Origin: Alphaproteobacteria bacterium
Lineage (GTDB): Bacteria; Pseudomonadota; Alphaproteobacteria; Micavibrionales; Micavibrionaceae
Length of the DNA: 62,512 nucleotides
Direction of reading: 5' to 3'
NCBI GenBank assembly: GCA_018000295.1
Contig: JAGNKE010000016.1
Location: forward strand, 1 to 62,512
Within the stretch, counting starts at the first letter, position 1; every line of letters begins with the position of its first letter. The notes under the pieces are model-generated. The model saw nothing but the letters and a program-made list of their open reading frames with translations, was not told the DNA's origin and searched no databases. Shown piece by piece: positions 61,461 to 62,512 of this stretch. The position numbers and the translations under genes are program-made.

Positions 61461-62282
61461 ATGGCGCATATAATTGTTTTCGGGAACGAAAAGGGCGGGT
61501 CGGGCAAATCGACCGCCGCCATGCATACGGCCGTGGCTCTGCTGCGGCTGGGGTATAAGGTCGGAAGTCTTGACCTCGATGCGCGGCAGGGGACGTTCAC
61601 CCGCTATCTGAAGAAACGATTCGATTTCATCACCGCCACCCGCGATCCCCTGCCCAGCCCGTCCCATATGGCGATTCCGCGCAGCGAGGCGGATACGGTG
61701 CTCGAACAACGGGCGGAGGAACAGGAGTTTCTCGGGATGGCGCTTTCGGAGCTGGGTGCCAGCCATCATTTCATCGTCATCGACACGCCGGGGACGGATA
61801 ATTTTCTCAGCCGCCTTGCCCACAGCCATGCGGATACGCTGATCACGCCGATGAATGACAGTTTCGTAGACCTCGACCTGCTGGCGGATATCGACCCGGA
61901 TACTCTGGCGGTGCGGGCGCCCTCCATTTACACCAAAATGGTGCAGGACCAGCGCAACCAGCGCAAATTGCGCGATGGGGGCAGCATCGACTGGATCGTC
62001 ATGCGGAATCGGCTGGCCTCCCTGAATGCCCGCAACAAGCAGGATGTCGGAAAAATCCTCGAATCCCTCGCAGAGCCTTACAAGTTCCGAATCGCCCCCG
62101 GCTTTCACGAGCGAGTGATTTTTAAAGAATTATTCCTTAAGGGGCTTACCTTGCTCGACTTGAAAGAAAGCAAGGAGCATCCCCTGACCCTTTCGCAGGT
62201 TTCAGCGCGGCAGGAAGTCCGCAAGCTGCTCGTGGAGCTTGGGCCGGAGAAGCTCAAGGGGCGGGTGCGGCCGCTCAGCTAG
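61461..62282 (+). CDS. mipZ: MipZ, division-plane positioning ATPase
   Basis: MipZ forms a gradient from the chromosome origins and inhibits FtsZ assembly near the poles in Alphaproteobacteria. The 273-residue protein has the deviant Walker A KGGSGKST at 11-18 after IIVFGNE, DLDARQGTFTRYL (switch I with the RQ-x-T pattern of MipZ), and IDTPGTDNFLSRLAH. The C-terminal part carries WIVMRNRLAS. Length is typical. It is divergent from pepP. Confidence 0.93.
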   Translation: MAHIIVFGNEKGGSGKSTAAMHTAVALLRLGYKVGSLDLDARQGTFTRYLKKRFDFITATRDPLPSPSHMAIPRSEADTVLEQRAEEQEFLGMALSELGASHHFIVIDTPGTDNFLSRLAHSHADTLITPMNDSFVDLDLLADIDPDTLAVRAPSIYTKMVQDQRNQRKLRDGGSIDWIVMRNRLASLNARNKQDVGKILESLAEPYKFRIAPGFHERVIFKELFLKGLTLLDLKESKEHPLTLSQVSARQEVRKLLVELGPEKLKGRVRPLS

Positions 62283-62512
62283 GCTTTCATTATCCTTAAA
62301 GCGATCATAGACTCTCACAAATAAAAACCATTATATATCAATGATATATCAGTAAGCTGCAAAGGGGTTTTTGTCTCCGATAAAGTTAGGGGCTGACATA
62401 GATAAGGGTGAAGAGATTACTTGTTAGCCCACTCAAGTAAAATTTTCAAGAGATTGCTTGAGGGGCGATAATTGAACCTCCATTCACACTCTTTCAGGAA
62501 CAATTGGAAATG
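62283..62512. promoter_or_regulatory. Intergenic end of window with palindrome
   Basis: The last 230 bases contain no gene. A perfect palindrome ATATATCA-A-TGATATAT lies at 62333-62349, and CTCAAG / CTTGAG form a longer-spaced inverted repeat around 62433-62462. The window ends in ATG, which may be the start of the next gene (upstream GGAACAATTGGAA), but this cannot be confirmed. Confidence 0.4.

Overview
This window comes from a motile, Gram-negative alphaproteobacterium. The evidence is the set of lineage-specific regulators it carries (FlbT, FlaF, FlbD, CtrA, and a MipZ-type division ATPase), a Caulobacter-like fliF-fliG-fliH-fliN-flbD-flhA gene order, FlhF/FlhG (polar flagellum placement), and KdsB (a KDO-containing outer membrane). 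I cannot name the genus from sequence alone. Essentially all the DNA is coding and most genes are packed into overlapping operons.

Layout. Bases 1-21.7 kb are a flagellar and cell-cycle island: flagellin 3' end, flbT, flaF, a flaG-like gene, fliF/G/H/N, a motA-like gene, flbD, flhA, flhF, flhG, a fliK-like gene, then on the minus strand fliJ, two CheD-like paralogues and fliI, and finally ctrA. A perfect TTAA-N7-TTAA CtrA-type box lies in the 599-base region ahead of fliF. Bases 21.7-36.3 kb are mostly housekeeping and envelope genes: two tandem membrane-anchored EEP-fold proteins, pgsA, pyrD, a TipF-like degenerate EAL protein, yejA, kdsB, a histidine phosphatase, a TPR protein, yejB, a DMT permease, yejE and an M20 amidohydrolase. 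Bases 36.3-53.1 kb are an unusual arginine-biosynthesis region: an Arg-rich leader peptide, a P-loop protein of unknown function, argC, rtcB, argB, six tandem DUF805-like membrane proteins, argD, argF, argG, a block of orphan genes, and argH. Bases 53.1-62.5 kb hold three tandem paralogues of unknown function, yejF, a small lipoprotein, rpsU, a secreted protein, an aminopeptidase P and mipZ.

The most unusual structures are in the arginine region. Between argG and the intact argH there are two truncated copies of the first 23 codons of argH, each ending in an immediate stop. They delimit two roughly 1-kb cassettes that each carry one minus-strand gene of the same orphan family. The flanks of the cassettes are about 98% identical, but the genes inside have diverged strongly. 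This looks like repeated insertion or duplication that rebuilds the 5' end of argH each time. Other candidates for undescribed biology are the P-loop (DUF1611-like) protein that opens the arginine operon, where no argA or argJ is visible; the CheD-like pair in which one member keeps the Cys/His dyad and the other has Ser for Cys; and the six-gene DUF805 array with conserved ends and divergent, AT-rich cores.

All product names rest on reading motifs and overall similarity by eye; no database search was run.
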